A stretch of 64,000 nt of DNA from Atlantibacter subterraneus (lineage in GTDB: Bacteria > Pseudomonadota > Gammaproteobacteria > Enterobacterales > Enterobacteriaceae), in the NCBI RefSeq assembly GCF_007570865.1, contig NZ_VLPS01000001.1, positions 310,001-374,000 of the forward strand. The letters run 5' to 3'. The notes under the pieces are model-generated. The model did no database searches and was not told where the DNA came from. It saw only the letters and a program-made list of their open reading frames with translations. Shown piece by piece: positions 18,286 through 27,426 of the stretch (positions are counted from its first letter, which is position 1; each line of letters begins with the position of its first letter). The translations under genes were made by a program, and so were the position numbers.

Positions 18286-19194
18286 TTAAATCACACCGCT
18301 TGTTTGCAAAATCCCTTTAATCTGCGTTTTCATCTCGTCCGTTAGCGGCGAGGCGGGCGGCAGGCTGTTGCAGGAAATATCCAGCCCGGTCAGCTGCAAT
18401 GCGTATTTGATGGCGTTGTAGAACGGCAAATCGATGCCGTACAGCGGCGGGATTAGCGACAGGCGCTGCTGGAGTTCTACCGCCGTGGCGTAATCCTGCT
18501 CGCGGTACGCTTTAAGGATCCCGCAGGTCAGCTGCGGCGCGAAGTTAGCGCTGGCCGGGATACAGCCGTCGCCGCCCAGAATCAGCGTGCCAAACAGATA
18601 TTCATCGTAACCGGCAAATACCGCGAAATCAGGCCGCACCGGTTTCACCGCCGCCAGGGTTTCGCGGATATGCGACAGCGTATCCACGGTATCCTTCAGG
18701 CCGACGATGTTCGGGCAGGTTTTCGCCAGCTCGACAATCACCGACACCGGCAGCGACTGCCCGGTCAGCGCCGGGAAGTTGTACAGCAATACCGGCAATT
18801 CCAGCGCCTTGCTGATGCGCTGATAGTGGGCAATCAGATTGCTTTCGCTCAGCGGATTGTAAAACGGGTTAATCGCCACCACGCCGTCGGCTCCGCAGCG
18901 CTGGGCATGCAACCCCAGTTCAATCGCCTGTTGGGTGCCGGAATGGCCAATCCCGATCAATACCGGTTTTCGTCCCGCTACCTGCTTAACGCAAAACTCG
19001 GCAATTTCCTGACGCAGCGCATCAGACATATGAGCGAATTCGCCCGCGCTACCGAGAAAGAACAGCCCGTCAATATCGCTGGCCACCAGGCGCTCAATCA
19101 GCCGCGCTTGTTCGGTGGGGGAAAAGCGGCCTTCGTCGTCGAACAGGGTAGCAACAGGGGGGATAACGCCTTGAAAAAGTGGGGTACTCATCAT
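18286..19194 (-). CDS. DapA-family aldolase/dehydratase (dihydrodipicolinate-synthase-like)
   Basis: About 302 residues, a class I aldolase-fold (TIM barrel) enzyme. The catalytic Tyr is in PVLLYNFP (Tyr137 from the second Met) and the Schiff-base Lys in VGLKDTVD (Lys166). In sugar-acid pathways such enzymes cleave 2-keto-3-deoxy acids to pyruvate and an aldehyde, or dehydrate them. The start is one of two adjacent ATGs (19194 or 19191) behind GGAG; a longer upstream frame to 19395 has no ribosome site and is not coding. It is divergent from the cupin-MFS-SDR operon, so it is unlikely to be the lysine-pathway DapA. Confidence 0.88.
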   Translation of the reverse strand: MMSTPLFQGVIPPVATLFDDEGRFSPTEQARLIERLVASDIDGLFFLGSAGEFAHMSDALRQEIAEFCVKQVAGRKPVLIGIGHSGTQQAIELGLHAQRCGADGVVAINPFYNPLSESNLIAHYQRISKALELPVLLYNFPALTGQSLPVSVIVELAKTCPNIVGLKDTVDTLSHIRETLAAVKPVRPDFAVFAGYDEYLFGTLILGGDGCIPASANFAPQLTCGILKAYREQDYATAVELQQRLSLIPPLYGIDLPFYNAIKYALQLTGLDISCNSLPPASPLTDEMKTQIKGILQTSGVI

Positions 19195-19511
19195 CAGGAC
19201 TCCTGCGTTAAAGGGCAAAGGTAAGGGCAAGCAAAGCGTGTATTTATGGGTTCTTGCTAAAAGTGTATGTAGCGCATCATGCGGCGCAAGCGTCAATTCC
19301 CATCTCTGGAATGCATGTCTCTCTTTTTCAGAACCTCGTTTCAATTTAAACGTCAGCACGGGTTTAGTTGCGACAATGTTGCGGTGATGTATCAATTTGG
19401 TGATTTAAAGCACAATTCTGGATCCGCTTTGTGGATCGCTACGTTTTTAAGCGTATACCTTCTTCATCCATATCATGGATTATGTGTCCACAATGTGAAC
19501 AAGAGGGTGCA
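19195..19511. promoter_or_regulatory. Divergent control region, aldolase / cupin operon
   Basis: 317 bp, AT-rich, without a credible gene. It must contain promoters for both transcripts and probably the operators of the IclR-type regulator encoded in the operon. The best dyad is at 19421-19437; a second imperfect dyad (GTCCAC-AAT-GTGAAC) lies just before the cupin ribosome site. Confidence 0.45.
19421..19437. promoter_or_regulatory. Inverted repeat, candidate IclR-type operator
   Basis: GATCC-N7-GGATC, a perfect 5-bp dyad within a repeated TGGATC context. IclR-family regulators bind short palindromes in such intergenic regions. Assignment to the IclR gene of this cluster is inference. Confidence 0.35.
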
Positions 19512-20051
19512 ATGAGCAATAACACACTGACCAACGATGCAGAAACCCTGCGCCGAATGCCGTATCAGTTTGACCAACCGAAAGAGATGATCCCGGATCT
19601 GGTGGTGCCTGGCGCGATCCCCAGCGACGAGCGCATCTGGGTGCCGCAGGCGGACAACGTCTGGTTTCGTCCGCTGTGCCTGAGCCGCTCCGGCGGCTAC
19701 TGGATGAATCTGCTGCGGGTGCGTAAATCCGGCGTGCTTAGCCGCCACCGCCATCCGGGGCCGGTGCATGCCTTCGTGCTCAAAGGGCGCTGGCGTTATC
19801 TGGAGCACGACTGGGAAGCCACCGAAGGCGCATACGCGTTTGAGCCGCCGGGAGAGACCCATACCCTGGTGGTGGATGAAGGCGTGGAGGAGATGATCAC
19901 CCTGTTCCAGGTCCACGGCTGCATGTATTACGTCGACCCGTGGGGTAATCACGCCGGGTTCGAAGACGTGTTCACCAAAATCGATATGTGCCGCAAACAC
20001 TACGCCGAATGCGGCCTGGGTGCGGATTACGTCGATCAATTCATCCGATAG
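19512..20051 (+). CDS. Cupin protein, 2,4'-dihydroxyacetophenone-dioxygenase-like
   Basis: 179 residues, single cupin domain. The metal-binding pattern is clear: SRHRHPGPVHAF (His triad) followed by EPPGETHTL with a further His. It resembles proteins annotated as 2,4'-dihydroxyacetophenone dioxygenase, but that family is broad and the reaction here is not known; an isomerase or decarboxylase is also possible. The ATG follows AAGAGGG. It is the first gene of an operon with an MFS transporter, two SDRs and an IclR regulator, so it probably acts on the same small acid. Confidence 0.8.
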   Translation: MSNNTLTNDAETLRRMPYQFDQPKEMIPDLVVPGAIPSDERIWVPQADNVWFRPLCLSRSGGYWMNLLRVRKSGVLSRHRHPGPVHAFVLKGRWRYLEHDWEATEGAYAFEPPGETHTLVVDEGVEEMITLFQVHGCMYYVDPWGNHAGFEDVFTKIDMCRKHYAECGLGADYVDQFIR

Positions 20052-20096
20052 CCGTCTGTCCTTTCACCTGCAGATAATAATTAAAGAGACATCGCT

Positions 20097-21425
20097 ATGA
20101 CTTCTGTACCTAAAACTCAACGCGTGGCGCGCATTCAGTTGGTTGCGATCCTGTTTCTGACGATTGCCGGCGTCATCAACTATATCGACCGCAGCGCGCT
20201 CTCCATCGCCAACACCACCATCCGTGAAGAGATGCACATTACGCCCACCGAGATGGGCTGGCTGCTGTCGGCGTTTTCCCTGGCCTATGCCTTTTCCCAG
20301 CTTCCGGTGGGCGCGCTGCTCGATCGCTTCGGCGCGCGCATGATGCTGGGTTTCGGCATGTTTTTCTGGTCGGTGGCGCAGGCCGCCTGTGGGATGGTCA
20401 ACTCCCTGAGCACGTTCCTGGTTTCCCGTGCGGTGCTGGGCGTGGCGGAAGCGCCGCTGTTCCCGGCGGGCGCGAAGGTGATCAGCGAATGGTACAACCT
20501 GAAGGAGCGCGGCACGCCGACCGGGATTTTCGTCGCCTCCAGCTGTATCGGCCCATGCATCGCGCCGCCGCTGCTGACGGTGATTATGCTCACCGTCGGC
20601 TGGCGCTGGATGTTTATCATCACCGGTATTCTCGGCGTGATGCTGGCTATCGGCTGGTATCTGATTTATCGCAACCGTAATGAAGTGACGCTGACCCAGG
20701 AAGATAAACAGTACCTCGACGCGGGTGAGCGCTTCACCGATACCGAGAAGAAAATCACCGGGCGCGAGTGGCGCGGGCTGTTCACGCACGCCACCACCTG
20801 GGGGATGCTGCTCGGGTTTATGGGCGTGATCTACATGGTCTGGCTGTATCTGACCTGGCTGCCGGGCTATCTGGAACATGCGCGCGGATTGTCACTGGCG
20901 CGCACCGGCTGGGTGGTGGCGATCCCGTATATTTTCGGCATGGTCGGCATGGTCGTCGCCGGGCGAGTGGTGGACATTTTAGCCAACCGCGGCATCAGCG
21001 TGATCAACAGCCGCAAGTGGCCGGTGTGCCTGGGCCTGCTGGGCGGCGCGGCGTTTACCGTACCGGCGATTTTCACCACCAGCACCACCCTGGCGGTGGG
21101 CTACATCTGCCTGGCGATGTTCTTTATTAACCTGGCGAGCGCCGCCTGCTGGACCATGGCAACGGTGATCGTGCCTAAGCGCCAGGTGGCGTCTCTCGGC
21201 AGCATCCAGAACTGCGGCGGCTACTTCGGCGGCTCTCTCGCCCCCATTATCACGGGCGCCATCGTTGAGCGCACCGGGGTGTACGACAACGCGCTGCTGG
21301 TCAGCGCCGGGATCGCCGTGCTGGCTGCCGCCGTTTACTTCGTATTAGTCAGAAAACCGCTGCCGGATGACAGCGCCGCCAGCGACATTCACCATGAGGC
21401 CAATAACTATGACGTTTCACGCTGA
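20097..21425 (+). CDS. MFS transporter, anion:cation symporter (sugar-acid) type
   Basis: 442 residues with 12 hydrophobic segments. The signature NYIDRSALSIAN after helix 1 and the QLPVGALLDRFGAR loop between helices 2 and 3 place it in the ACS branch that includes hexuronate, galactonate and glucarate carriers. It would import an organic anion with protons. It overlaps the next gene by 17 bases, and the whole operon shares its likely substrate. Confidence 0.88.
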   Translation: MTSVPKTQRVARIQLVAILFLTIAGVINYIDRSALSIANTTIREEMHITPTEMGWLLSAFSLAYAFSQLPVGALLDRFGARMMLGFGMFFWSVAQAACGMVNSLSTFLVSRAVLGVAEAPLFPAGAKVISEWYNLKERGTPTGIFVASSCIGPCIAPPLLTVIMLTVGWRWMFIITGILGVMLAIGWYLIYRNRNEVTLTQEDKQYLDAGERFTDTEKKITGREWRGLFTHATTWGMLLGFMGVIYMVWLYLTWLPGYLEHARGLSLARTGWVVAIPYIFGMVGMVVAGRVVDILANRGISVINSRKWPVCLGLLGGAAFTVPAIFTTSTTLAVGYICLAMFFINLASAACWTMATVIVPKRQVASLGSIQNCGGYFGGSLAPIITGAIVERTGVYDNALLVSAGIAVLAAAVYFVLVRKPLPDDSAASDIHHEANNYDVSR

Positions 21426-22128
21426 GCTTTTCGCCGGGAAAACCGCGCTGGTCACCGGCGGGACTTCCGGGATCGGGGCGGGTATCGCCACGCAGCTCTC
21501 GCAGCTGGGGGCGACGGTGATCGCCGCCGGGGTCAACAGCGAATGCAATAATCTGCCGCAGGGCATCGCAATCCGCGAGCTGGATGTGCGCAACGCCACA
21601 CAGATTCAGCATATTGTTGATGATCTGCCGCGGCTTGATATCCTCATCAACTGCGCCGGGGTGATTAAGCGCGGTGCCGAGCACCAGATTGATACCTTTG
21701 AGGACGTCATTGATATCAACCTGAACGGTACGCTGCGCTGCTGCGCCATCGCCCGCCCAAAACTGGCGCAGAGCGCGGGCTGCATCGTGAATACCGCCTC
21801 AATGCTGAGCTTTTTTGGCGGCGGGCTGGTGCCCGGCTACAGCGCCAGTAAAGGCGGCGTGATGCAGCTGACCAAATCCCTGGCGATTGCCTATGCCGAC
21901 GAGCAGATCCGCGTTAACGCGGTTGCTCCTGGCTGGATTGCCACTCCATTAACCCAGGCGTTGCAGGATGATGCTGAACGCGCCGGGCCGATCCTCTCCC
22001 GCACCCCGCTAAAACGCTGGGGGACGCCGGAGGATGTAGCCCAGGCCGTTACCTTCCTGTGCAGCCCGGCGGCATCCTTTATTACCGGCACCATTCTGGC
22101 CGTGGATGGAGGATACCTGACCGTATAA
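21409..22128 (+). CDS. Short-chain dehydrogenase/reductase (SDR) 1
   Basis: 239 residues, classical SDR. The NAD(P)-binding TGGTSGIGAG lies at about 15-24, NCAG near 80, catalytic YSASK near 146-150, and a C-terminal GTILAVDGGYLTV. It oxidises or reduces a hydroxy/keto group of the pathway substrate. The start at 21409, inside the end of the MFS gene, follows GAGG; the longer frame from 21367 lies wholly inside the transporter gene. A second, distinct SDR occurs two genes later. Confidence 0.88.
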   Translation: MTFHAELFAGKTALVTGGTSGIGAGIATQLSQLGATVIAAGVNSECNNLPQGIAIRELDVRNATQIQHIVDDLPRLDILINCAGVIKRGAEHQIDTFEDVIDINLNGTLRCCAIARPKLAQSAGCIVNTASMLSFFGGGLVPGYSASKGGVMQLTKSLAIAYADEQIRVNAVAPGWIATPLTQALQDDAERAGPILSRTPLKRWGTPEDVAQAVTFLCSPAASFITGTILAVDGGYLTV

Positions 22129-22142
22129 CCCGAAAAGAGACG

Positions 22143-22904
22143 ATGGAAAACACGCACGCTGTACCCGGAACCGCCGCATTTCAGAAGTTTATGCGGGTGT
22201 TGCAGGCCGTATCGGAAACCCCTGGCCAGCTGAATATCAGCGGCCTGGCGCGGCAGCTTGGCATGCCGCGCCCCACCGTGCACCGCATCGTCGAGGCGCT
22301 GGTGGTGGAGGGGATGCTTAGATACGACAACGACACCCTGAGCTTAGGGCCGCGCCTGGTGAGTCTGGCCTGGCGCAGCCTGGAGACGCACGATCTGCGG
22401 CAGATCGCCAGACCGCACATCGAGCAGTTGCGCGACCGGCTGGATGAGACCGTCCACCTTGCCATCCCTGATGGCCTGGAGATGGTCTACATCGATAAGC
22501 TGGAAGCCAATCGCACGGTGCGGATGGCCTCGCGGATCGGGACGCGCGTGAGCCTGTTTTCCAGTTCAGTCGGGAAAGCGTGGCTGGCGGCGCACAGCGC
22601 TGACCAGGTTGAGCAGATGCTGGCGAAAATTACGCCAACGTCGTTCACGCAGCATACGATCACTGACCGGGCGGGCATCACTGAAGAGATCAATCGCACC
22701 CGCGAGCGTGGCTATTCGCAGGATATCCAGGAAAACGAGCTGGATATCTGCTGCTACGGGAGCGCGATAGTCAACAGCGGCCAGCAGGCGGTGGGGTGTA
22801 TCAGCGTGAGTATGCCGACCTACCGGTTTGACGCCCTGCAGGCCGATGAGGCCATCGGCGCGATCCGCGCCTGTGTCGCGGCGATTCAGAAGCAACTGGT
22901 GTAG
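22143..22904 (+). CDS. IclR-family transcriptional regulator
   Basis: 253 residues: winged HTH at the N-terminus (LNISGLARQLGMPRPTVHRIVEALVVEGML, about 25-55) and the IclR effector-binding domain (LRDRLDETVHLAIPDG onward, then ENELDICCYGSAIVN and the C-terminal small-molecule pocket). The ATG lies 14 bases after the first SDR stop. It is encoded within the operon it probably controls and may bind the dyads in the 19195-19511 region. Confidence 0.9.
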   Translation: MENTHAVPGTAAFQKFMRVLQAVSETPGQLNISGLARQLGMPRPTVHRIVEALVVEGMLRYDNDTLSLGPRLVSLAWRSLETHDLRQIARPHIEQLRDRLDETVHLAIPDGLEMVYIDKLEANRTVRMASRIGTRVSLFSSSVGKAWLAAHSADQVEQMLAKITPTSFTQHTITDRAGITEEINRTRERGYSQDIQENELDICCYGSAIVNSGQQAVGCISVSMPTYRFDALQADEAIGAIRACVAAIQKQLV

Positions 22905-22949
22905 CCCGCTTTTCCGCGTTTTGCTAACGGCAAATTCCCGGAGAAGAAC

Positions 22950-23687
22950 ATGCATGTGAATAAAGGTTTTCCGCAGTACGATTTTTCTGGCCGCGTGGTG
23001 GCGGTGACCGGCGCGGCGCGCGGCATTGGCGAGGCGATCTGCGCCCGGTTTCAGCAGGCGGGCGCGCAGGTCTGGATGCTGGATGTGCATTATCCGGCGC
23101 GCGACGGATTTCAGTTGCCGCTGGATATTACCCAGCCGGCATCGCTCACTGCCGCACGCGAGACCATCCTGCAAACCAACGGCAGGCTGGATACCCTGAT
23201 CCACTGCGCCGGGTTCGCGGGCCCGACTCTGCCGCTGATCGATTACGATCCGGCTATCTGGCGGCAAATTATCGACGTCAACCTGAACGGCACTTTCGAA
23301 GTCTGTCGCACCTTCGTTCCGGCGCTGTTAGCCCAGCCGCAGAGCTGGCTGGTGAATCTGGCGTCGCTGGCCGGGAAGGAGGGCACGCCCAACGCGTCGG
23401 CGTACAGCGCGGCGAAAGCGGGCGTTATCGCCCTGACCAAATCGCTGGCTAAAGAGCATGCGCAAAGTGGGTTACGTATTAACTGCGTTGCGCCCGCCGC
23501 GATTGAAACCCCGCTGCTGGCGCAGATGACGCCGGAGCATGTGGCCACCATGATCGCCAAATCGCCCCAGGGGCGGTTAGGCACCGTGGAGGAAGTGGCG
23601 GAAATGGTGATGTGGCTCAGTTCCGGAGCCTGCACTTTTAACAGCGGCGCGGCGTTTGATTTATCCGGTGGGCGGGCGACGTATTAG
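22950..23687 (+). CDS. Short-chain dehydrogenase/reductase (SDR) 2
   Basis: 245 residues, classical SDR: VTGAARGIGEAI near 16-27, HCAG near 89, catalytic YSAAK near 151-155. It differs clearly from SDR 1 and is closer to FabG/2-keto-3-deoxy-L-fuconate dehydrogenase-like enzymes. Its TAG stop directly abuts the stop codon of the lafU remnant on the other strand, so the island border is exactly here. GGAGAAGAAC precedes the ATG. Confidence 0.87.
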   Translation: MHVNKGFPQYDFSGRVVAVTGAARGIGEAICARFQQAGAQVWMLDVHYPARDGFQLPLDITQPASLTAARETILQTNGRLDTLIHCAGFAGPTLPLIDYDPAIWRQIIDVNLNGTFEVCRTFVPALLAQPQSWLVNLASLAGKEGTPNASAYSAAKAGVIALTKSLAKEHAQSGLRINCVAPAAIETPLLAQMTPEHVATMIAKSPQGRLGTVEEVAEMVMWLSSGACTFNSGAAFDLSGGRATY

Positions 23688-24530
23688 TTAGCGAATGCCA
23701 GCGGTGACGTGACTCTGTTCCGCCACGCGTTTTACCGCTGGTTCCACGACTTTCTCGCCTTTTTCACCGAAGAATTGATACAGCGTATCGGACGCCGATT
23801 GGGTCAAAATCATAATTTCGATACGGCGGTTTTCAGCGCTGTTCGGCTCCCCTTCGTTCAGCAGCATCCGGTCGGACATGGCGCTCACCTGCATCACTTT
23901 ATCTACCGGCATCCCGGCCTGTTCCAGCACGCGGCGCGCGGATAGCGCCCGGTCACCAGAGAGATTCCAGTTATTGTAGTTGTCGCCATCTTTATACTGC
24001 ATGGCATCCGTGTGGCCGCTAATAATCAGCTTGTTGTCCAGTGAATCGAACACCGGTGCCAGCTCGATCAGCAACTTTTTAAAAAACGGCATAATCTTTG
24101 CGCTACCGCGCTCAAACATATTACGGTTCTGGTCATCTTTAATCAGGATCCGCAGCCCTTGCGGCACGATTTCCATCTCCATATTGCTCTGCATATGGCT
24201 TTTTTCCGCGATGGCATTAATCACGGTTGCCAGCTCGCCCAGTTCGCGTACCGACTTATCTTTTAACGCCACGCGCTTGTCATTGGCCAGCTTTGCCTTC
24301 AGCGCCTGCGCTTTATCGACGCTGGCGGTAGACGTGGGTTTAACCGTTTCGGCTGGCGCAGTCGGTGGGGCTTTCACTTCGGCAGGCAGCGCTCCGCTTT
24401 CCAGTACCGCCACCTTGCCGAGATTGTTTAACGGCATCATGCCGTTGCCGCTGAAAATCGACTGATCGTTGAGCGCCGCGACAATGTTTTTGCGGTCTTT
24501 CTCACTGACGCTGTTGACGATTAACTTCAT
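23688..24530 (-). pseudogene. lafU: lafU remnant (Flag-2 lateral flagellar motor protein, 5' end deleted)
   Basis: 280 codons of a MotB-family stator protein of the Flag-2 lateral flagellar system. The C-terminal OmpA-like peptidoglycan-binding domain is intact (GSAKIMPFFKKLL, ISGHTDAMQYK, NLSGDRALSARRV, NRRIEIMIL). The N-terminal transmembrane helix and plug needed to anchor and couple a stator are missing; the frame upstream of 24530 runs into the antisense of lfhA. It strongly resembles the truncated LafU (MbhA) of E. coli K-12, joined head to head with a truncated lfhA as here. It is not expected to function. Confidence 0.85.
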
Positions 24531-26223
24531 CGTGGTGACCAAAGGGGCTGAACGTATCTCTGAAGTCTCGGCGCGCTTTACCCTGGACGCCATGCCGGGT
24601 AAACAGATGGCGATTGACGCCGACCTCAATGCCGGGCTGATTAACCAGACTCAGGCGCAGACCCGCCGTAAAGACATCGCCAACGAGGCGGATTTCTACG
24701 GCGCAATGGACGGCGCATCAAAATTCGTGCGCGGTGACGCCATCGCCGGGATGATGATTCTGGCCATCAATATGATTGGCGGGATTTGTATCGGGATTTT
24801 TAAATACGATCTCAGCGCTTCCGCCGCGTTTCAGCAGTACGTGCTGATGACCATCGGTGACGGCCTGGTGGCGCAAATCCCGTCGCTGCTGCTCTCTACC
24901 GCCGCAGCGGTGATCGTGACGCGCGTCAGCGACAATGGCGATATTGCTAAAGACGTGCGCGGCCAACTGTTGGCGAACCCGACTATTCTCTACACCGCCG
25001 CCGGCATCATGTTTATGCTGGCAATTGTGCCGGGGATGCCGCACCTGCCATTTTTGCTGTTTACGCTGCTGCTGGGTTATGCCGCCTGGCGTCAAAGCAA
25101 ACAGCCGCAGGCTTCTCAGGAAACCGAGCAGAATCTCGAAAACCTGACCAAAGCGATCGTCGACACGCCGGAACAGCAGGTGAGCTGGGAAACTATTCCG
25201 CTTATTGAACCGGTCAGCCTGAGCCTGGGCTATAAGCTGGTGTCACTGGTGGATAAAACCAAAGGCGGGCCGCTGACCCAGCGGGTACGCGGCGTGCGGC
25301 AGGTGATTTCAGATACCAGCGGCGTGTTGCTGCCGGAAATCCGCATCCGGGAAAACTTTCGCCTCAAGCCCACGCAATACGCAATTTATATTAACGGTAT
25401 TCAGGCGGAAGAGGGCGACGTGCCTGCCGACCGGTTGATGGCGCTGCCCACCAGCGAAACCTACGGCGAAGTCGACGGGATTTTGGGCATGGACCCGGCG
25501 TACCGGATGCCGGTGACCTGGATTCAGGCGGATCAGAAAGCCAGAGCCCTGAATCTGGGGTATCAGGTAATTGACTGCGCCAGCGTTATCGCCACTCACG
25601 TTAATAAAGTGGTGCGCCAGTACATTCCCGATCTGTTTAATTACGACGATGTGACCCATTTGCACAACCGCCTCTCGGCCATGGCACCGAAGCTGGCGGA
25701 GGATCTTAACGCGGCTCTGAATTACAGCCAGTTGTTAAAAGTGTACCGTCAGTTGCTGACCGAGGGCGTGTCGCTTAAAGACATCGTCACAATCGCCACC
25801 GTGCTGGTCGCCAGCAGCGCCGCGACTAAAGATCCGGTGCTGCTTACTTCAGATGTACGACTGGCGCTGCGCCGCAGTATCGCCACGCCGCTGGTGCGTA
25901 ATCAGACATTATCGGTGTATACCTTGCAAAATGAGCTGGAAAATCTGCTGCTCGGCGTGGTCAATCAAACCCAGCAGGCCAATAAAGTGTCGCTGGATAG
26001 CGTGCCGGTAGACCCGAATATGCTCAGTCAGTTCCAGAGCACCATGCCGCAGGCCAAAGAGCAGATGAAAGCGGCAGGCAAAGAGCCGGTGCTGCTGGTC
26101 GCGCCGCAGCTGCGTCCCCTTTTATCCTGCTATGCGCGGCTGTTCGCTCCTGGATTGCAGGTGCTGTCGTATAACGAAGTGCCGGATGAGCTGGAACTGA
26201 AGGTGTTAGGTTCGCTGTCCTGA
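24520..26223 (+). pseudogene. lfhA: lfhA remnant (Flag-2 FlhA-type export protein, 5' end deleted)
   Basis: About 567 codons of an FlhA-family type III export-gate protein, starting at the family's INFIVVTKGAERISEVSARF region, normally about 120 residues into the protein. The next membrane segments (IAGMMILAINMIGG, ILYTAAGIMFMLAIVPGMP) and the whole cytoplasmic domain are open without stops. The first membrane helices are absent. The frame extends to an ATG at 24469, but this stretch is antisense to lafU, not FlhA. The rest of the Flag-2 cluster between the two genes is lost. Confidence 0.85.
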
Positions 26224-26237
26224 TTGGCGAAACGTAT

Positions 26238-26275
26238 AAAAAAGGCCATCAATAGTGATATTGATGGCCTTTTTG
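26238..26275. terminator. Bidirectional terminator between lfhA remnant and yafL
   Basis: GGCCATCAAT pairs with ATTGATGGCC (10 bp, 6-base loop), with A-rich sequence left and TTTTT right, so it serves both converging transcripts. Confidence 0.88.
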
Positions 26276-26289
26276 TTTGCTGTGACCCG

Positions 26290-27051
26290 TTAAAGAATAT
26301 TGTTGGCGGTGAGGATGCGCCGGGCACCCAGATAGTGATCCTGCCAGAAATCGCCGTCGAAGTGGCTAATACGGATATTCAGGCCGGTTCGCGGCGCTTC
26401 AATAAAATCGCCATCCCCGAGATACACGCCGACGTGATCGGCATGGTCGCCTTCGGAATGGATGCCGAAGAAGATCAAATCTCCGCGCTTCAGGTCGCGT
26501 TTGGCTACCGGGCGCGCGTTTTTATAGTGGTACATCTCGTTCGCGGTACGCGGCAATTTTGAAGAAAGCAGTTTGTTGTAAGCGTAGAACACCAGTCCGC
26601 TACAGTCGAAGCCATTAACAGGTGATGTGCCGCCCCATACATAGGGTTTACCGAGCTGGTCCTCCAGACGGTCAACAATCATATCGGTGGTATCGCGCAG
26701 CCGATCGCTGTACAGGCTACCATCGCTGTCGCGCAGATGATCCCAATGTGGGTTAGTTTGTCGGTATGGCCCGGGGAACCATTCCGGATGCTCGCGCAGT
26801 AGCACGCGGTTTTTGGTGCGTAATGCGGCTTTCGATGCTTTATTGCCGTACACCACCTTGCTGTCCGCTTTTTCTTTTTTGTCTTTCCATAGCTTGAACA
26901 GTTTGGCGCGGTTATACATGCGTTGCCGTGCCGCGTAGCTTCGTTCGGTATGGGGTTTTGGACCATGTGGTGATTTATGGACAGCACAGGCCTGCTGACA
27001 GGTAAAAGACATACACATCAGCAGGGCTAAAGAGAGTTTATTGCCCGGCAT
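26290..27051 (-). CDS. yafL: NlpC/P60 peptidoglycan hydrolase YafL
   Basis: 253 residues. A signal peptide is present (hydrophobic residues 6-22, likely cleavage after ACA). The C-terminal NlpC/P60 cysteine-peptidase domain has the catalytic Cys in GFDCSGLVFYAY, the His in HADHVGVYLGDG and the later polar residue in EAPRTG. It should cleave peptidoglycan stem peptides in the periplasm. The likeness to E. coli YafL is strong (PYVWGG, KLPRTANEMYHY, WQDH.LGARRIL). In E. coli yafL also lies beside the lfhA/lafU relic, so this is a conserved neighbourhood. Confidence 0.9.
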   Translation of the reverse strand: MPGNKLSLALLMCMSFTCQQACAVHKSPHGPKPHTERSYAARQRMYNRAKLFKLWKDKKEKADSKVVYGNKASKAALRTKNRVLLREHPEWFPGPYRQTNPHWDHLRDSDGSLYSDRLRDTTDMIVDRLEDQLGKPYVWGGTSPVNGFDCSGLVFYAYNKLLSSKLPRTANEMYHYKNARPVAKRDLKRGDLIFFGIHSEGDHADHVGVYLGDGDFIEAPRTGLNIRISHFDGDFWQDHYLGARRILTANNIL

Positions 27052-27381
27052 AGATAACCATCAATTAGGGTGAAATTCAGAGGGAGTTAATTGCGTAGAA
27101 AATGGTATCACGCGCGCCTGCGGTCGCTTTTTAAATGTTCTTTATTAAAAGATTAATTTGAGTAAATCAGTATCCAGGAAGGTCTCTGCCAGAAAGTTGA
27201 GTGAGAAAGTTGCGGTGTAACTTCCATTCATATCCGCGGCTTTGTTGCCCTGTGGCGAAACCCTGGAATCCCTCTCGCACTGTCTAAATTTGGTCAGTGT
27301 TTTCTGACTCATACCCGTTCAATATCTCCATTATCGCTTTACACCTATATAGGTTTAAATCTATATTGATACGGAGGTCAT
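27052..27381. other. Intergenic region before orphan antitoxin
   Basis: 330 bp without a credible gene. It contains the yafL promoter region on the left. On the right, ACCTATATAGGT at 27343-27354 is a perfect 12-bp palindrome followed by a half-like ATCTATATT, a probable autoregulatory operator for the antitoxin gene. Nothing else was recognised. Confidence 0.5.
27343..27354. promoter_or_regulatory. Perfect palindrome, candidate antitoxin operator
   Basis: ACCTATATAGGT reads the same on both strands and lies about 28 bases before a GGAGGTCAT-ATG, as expected for an operator bound by an XRE-type antitoxin. Confidence 0.55.
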
Positions 27382-27426
27382 ATGTGGTCAATTGCCACAA
27401 CGGACATTATTAAGAGGAGTAACGCC

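Noticed and set aside
24469..24519. ATG start of an apparently complete lfhA frame
   Set aside because: These codons are antisense to the lafU remnant and do not resemble the FlhA N-terminus; the frame is open by chance.
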